Positions 62,022 through 64,000 of a DNA stretch of 64,000 nucleotides are shown here, one piece after another. The position numbers and the translations under genes were made by a program. Position 1 is the first letter of the stretch. Every line of letters starts with the position of its first letter. A model generated the notes under the pieces. That model saw only the letters and a list, made by a program, of their open reading frames with translations, was not told where the DNA came from and did not search any database. Source of the stretch: Thermochromatium tepidum ATCC 43061 (GTDB lineage: Bacteria > Pseudomonadota > Gammaproteobacteria > Chromatiales > Chromatiaceae); the NCBI RefSeq assembly GCF_009664085.1, contig NZ_CP039268.1, forward strand, positions 667,501-731,500, written 5' to 3'.

Positions 62022-64000
62022 ATGACGATCGATTTCAGCCAATACCTTGCCTGCCTCAAGGCCGATCCAGCGCACGGGCATGCCCAGGCGCTGGAATCGA
62101 GCTATCACGAGGCCGCGCGGGTGATGTCTCCGCGCGGGCTCGAACACTATCTGACCGGCATCCGCGCCATGTGCGACCTCAACAAGGGGCCGGATCTGGT
62201 GCTGACCTATGTCCAGGAGATGCCGGGCGTGGCCAAGGAGATCGGCGAGGACATCATCCCGGATGTCGTCAGCGCCCTGATGAAACTGGCCTCGCACACC
62301 TCGGGCACCGTGATCCTGATGATCATGGCGACCCTGCCCTTGGCGGCCAGCCGCCTGGGCGACATCGAGTTGATGCGCGGCTATCTCAATCTGCTCCATC
62401 AGCTCGCGGGCAAGGCCCCGCGGGGCTTGCGACCCATGATGGAGAACATCGACGAGCTGCTCTCCAAGCTCACGCTCGGCGGCCTGAGGCGCTGGGCGCT
62501 GTGGGGGGCGCAGGCCCATGCGCGCGACCTGGATGGTCAACTGGCCTATTTCGGACTCCAGACCGAATCCTCGCGTGCGGTGTTACAGAAGGAGCGGCGC
62601 GGCACGCTCTTCGTCGACAACCAGCGCAAGCTCAATTTTTATCTGCGCGCGCTCTGGGGACGGGCCTTCTTCATGCGTCCGACCTCGGGCGACTATGAGT
62701 CGCGCGTGGGGCTCAAGCCCTTCATCGAGGATTTTCAGATCCATCTGCCCGACGCCTTTGATACCTGGCGCGGGATCCCGGGGATGGAGATCTATCGCGC
62801 CGCCGCTGCGCACTGCGCCGCGCACCTGGTCTATACCACCGCGCCCCTGAGCGCCGAGCAGCTCAATCCGGCGCAGCGCGTGCTCATCGGCCTGTTCGAG
62901 GACGCGCGCATCGAGGCGCTGGCGATCCGCGATTTTCCTGGATTGAAGAAACTCTGGCTCCAGTTCTTCACGGCGCCCGCCGCGGGCGATGAGCAGATCG
63001 CGCGCCATCCGCTGCTGGACCTGATGATGCGGCTGGCGCGGGCGTTGCTGGACGCCGACTCTCGCGACCCCGAGCCGCTCGTCAACGCCTCGGCCGAGGC
63101 CTTCCGTGCCGCCTTCGCCGCGTCGCCTGAGGACAACCGGATCAGTTGGATCGCTGGGGTCGAGTTCTATAACCGCGTGGTCCAGGTCTGCCCCTTGCCC
63201 AGTCTGCGCATTCTCGAAGACTGGCCGATCCCCTATCGCGACGACAACGACTATGTCTGGGACTTCGACGAAAACCTGTTCATCGCGCGCGGTCTGGGCC
63301 CTCTGCCGGCCAGCCAACATCAGGTGCGGCGCAATGTCAGCGTCATGGAGATGGTCAATGAGGTCGATTGCGAGCTGGCCGGCGACGATGCCCAGGAGAT
63401 CTGGACCCTCTCTACACCCTTCTGGCTCGATCAGGAGGGCTGCACCATCAATGAGCTGGAAGGCCGTGAGCCGGTCTCCGACCCCTATCACTATCCGGAG
63501 TGGGACTATCAGGTGCAGCTCTATCGCCCGGATTGGGCGACCGTGATCGAGCGTCGTCAGGGGCGCGGCGACCCCAAGACCATGGAGGCCATCCTGACCA
63601 AGCACAAGCCGGTCGCCAGTCGTATCCGCCATCTGATCGATGCCCTCCAGCCGCAGGGCATCGTGCGCCGGCGCGGCTATGAGGAAGGCGAGGAGCTGGA
63701 TCTGAACGCCGCGGTGCGCGCCATGATCGACATCCGGCGCGGGGTGATGCCGGATCCGCGCATCAATATCCACATCACCCGCCATGTGCGCGATCTTGCC
63801 ATCCTGGTGCTGATGGATCTGTCGCAGTCGACCAACGAGAAGGTCGGGGTCAAGGAGGGCGAACCTGGCTATGACGAGGCGCCGAGCATCCTGGACCTGA
63901 CGCGCGAATCCACGGGGCTTTTGGCCTGGGCGATCGATTCCATTGGGGACAGCTTTGCCGTGCATGGCTTTGCCTCCGACGGGCGGCACGACGTCCAATA
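62022..64000 (+). CDS. cbbO: RuBisCO activase adaptor CbbO (cut by right edge)
   Basis: ATG at 62022 (MTIDFSQYLA); open to the window end, 659 codons visible. A long helical N-terminal part (about 1-450) includes LIGLFEDARIEALAIRDFPG, usual for CbbO/NorD proteins. A von Willebrand A domain starts near residue 590, with the MIDAS motif DLSQS at 599-603. CbbO binds the CbbQ hexamer and docks on RuBisCO through its VWA domain. The end of the VWA domain lies outside. Confidence 0.95.
   Translation, partial: MTIDFSQYLACLKADPAHGHAQALESSYHEAARVMSPRGLEHYLTGIRAMCDLNKGPDLVLTYVQEMPGVAKEIGEDIIPDVVSALMKLASHTSGTVILMIMATLPLAASRLGDIELMRGYLNLLHQLAGKAPRGLRPMMENIDELLSKLTLGGLRRWALWGAQAHARDLDGQLAYFGLQTESSRAVLQKERRGTLFVDNQRKLNFYLRALWGRAFFMRPTSGDYESRVGLKPFIEDFQIHLPDAFDTWRGIPGMEIYRAAAAHCAAHLVYTTAPLSAEQLNPAQRVLIGLFEDARIEALAIRDFPGLKKLWLQFFTAPAAGDEQIARHPLLDLMMRLARALLDADSRDPEPLVNASAEAFRAAFAASPEDNRISWIAGVEFYNRVVQVCPLPSLRILEDWPIPYRDDNDYVWDFDENLFIARGLGPLPASQHQVRRNVSVMEMVNEVDCELAGDDAQEIWTLSTPFWLDQEGCTINELEGREPVSDPYHYPEWDYQVQLYRPDWATVIERRQGRGDPKTMEAILTKHKPVASRIRHLIDALQPQGIVRRRGYEEGEELDLNAAVRAMIDIRRGVMPDPRINIHITRHVRDLAILVLMDLSQSTNEKVGVKEGEPGYDEAPSILDLTRESTGLLAWAIDSIGDSFAVHGFASDGRHDVQ

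Noticed and set aside
62583-63998. 471-codon minus-strand frame opposite cbbO
   Set aside because: The plus-strand frame open from 62022 to the window end encodes CbbO with a MIDAS motif; the opposite frame is its shadow.

Overview
The window is high-GC and densely coded. It looks like the chromosome of a gammaproteobacterial chemo- or photo-autotroph, most likely a purple sulfur bacterium (Chromatiaceae, Allochromatium/Thermochromatium type). This rests on a divergent cbbR and a form I RuBisCO operon with the activase genes cbbQ and cbbO at the right end, on an oxygen-independent ubiquinone hydroxylation pair (ubiU-ubiV), and on an unusually large set of sensory proteins. The genus is an inference from protein resemblance and was not tested by a search.

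Layout. 1-2.2 kb: end of an EAL phosphodiesterase gene, bolA, a degenerate AAA+-like protein and an ankyrin lipoprotein. 2.4-4.4 kb: a two-gene ABC-2 exporter. 4.5-9.7 kb: a calcium-type P-ATPase and, divergently, lon. 9.9-13.0 kb: a small unknown gene, a diguanylate cyclase and a chemoreceptor. 13.0-15.05 kb: a hybrid histidine kinase broken by a one-base frameshift. 15.16-16.32 kb: an intact IS481-family element with 20-bp terminal repeats and a 6-bp target duplication, inserted just upstream of that kinase. 16.4-21.4 kb: a Gld-like ABC operon (ATPase, permease-GldG fusion, DUF4340). 21.6-25.0 kb: an AcuI/YhdH-type reductase and a TerD-AIM24-TerD stress cluster. 25.0-25.75 kb: a structured, repeat-bearing non-coding stretch. 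25.75-32.2 kb: an overlapping three-gene phosphorelay (multi-PAS hybrid kinase with Hpt, NarX-like kinase, NarL-like regulator). 32.2-36.5 kb: queG, yhcC, ubiU and ubiV. 36.5-37.1 kb: non-coding DNA with a 66-bp dispersed repeat. 37.1-44.8 kb: a chemoreceptor with an in-frame amber stop, a Gcw_chp outer-membrane-type protein, a kinase with two periplasmic binding domains and a DUF3369-EAL response regulator. 45.0-48.9 kb: a giant FAD/Fe-S oxidoreductase (DUF3683 type). 49.0-52.8 kb: oxyR and clpB, divergent, clpB with a convincing sigma-32 promoter. 53.0-57.8 kb: gspA, gspB, mgtE, ppiB. 57.9-64 kb: cbbR, cbbL, cbbS, cbbQ and cbbO (cut by the right edge).

How it fits together. The housekeeping content is stress and proteostasis (lon, clpB, oxyR, bolA, TerD), anaerobic quinone and tRNA modification, and Calvin-cycle carbon fixation. 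Between these blocks lie signalling modules, several with overlapping reading frames that suggest translational coupling. Two signalling genes show fresh single-event lesions (a one-base deletion at about 13,262 and a CAG-to-TAG type stop at 38,435), and one of them also has an IS in its probable promoter. No tRNA, rRNA, CRISPR array, phage or integron was recognised. The items I would look at first are the Gld-like fusion operon, the cysteine-clustered GAF kinase, the TerD-AIM24-TerD cluster and the IS481 insertion anatomy.
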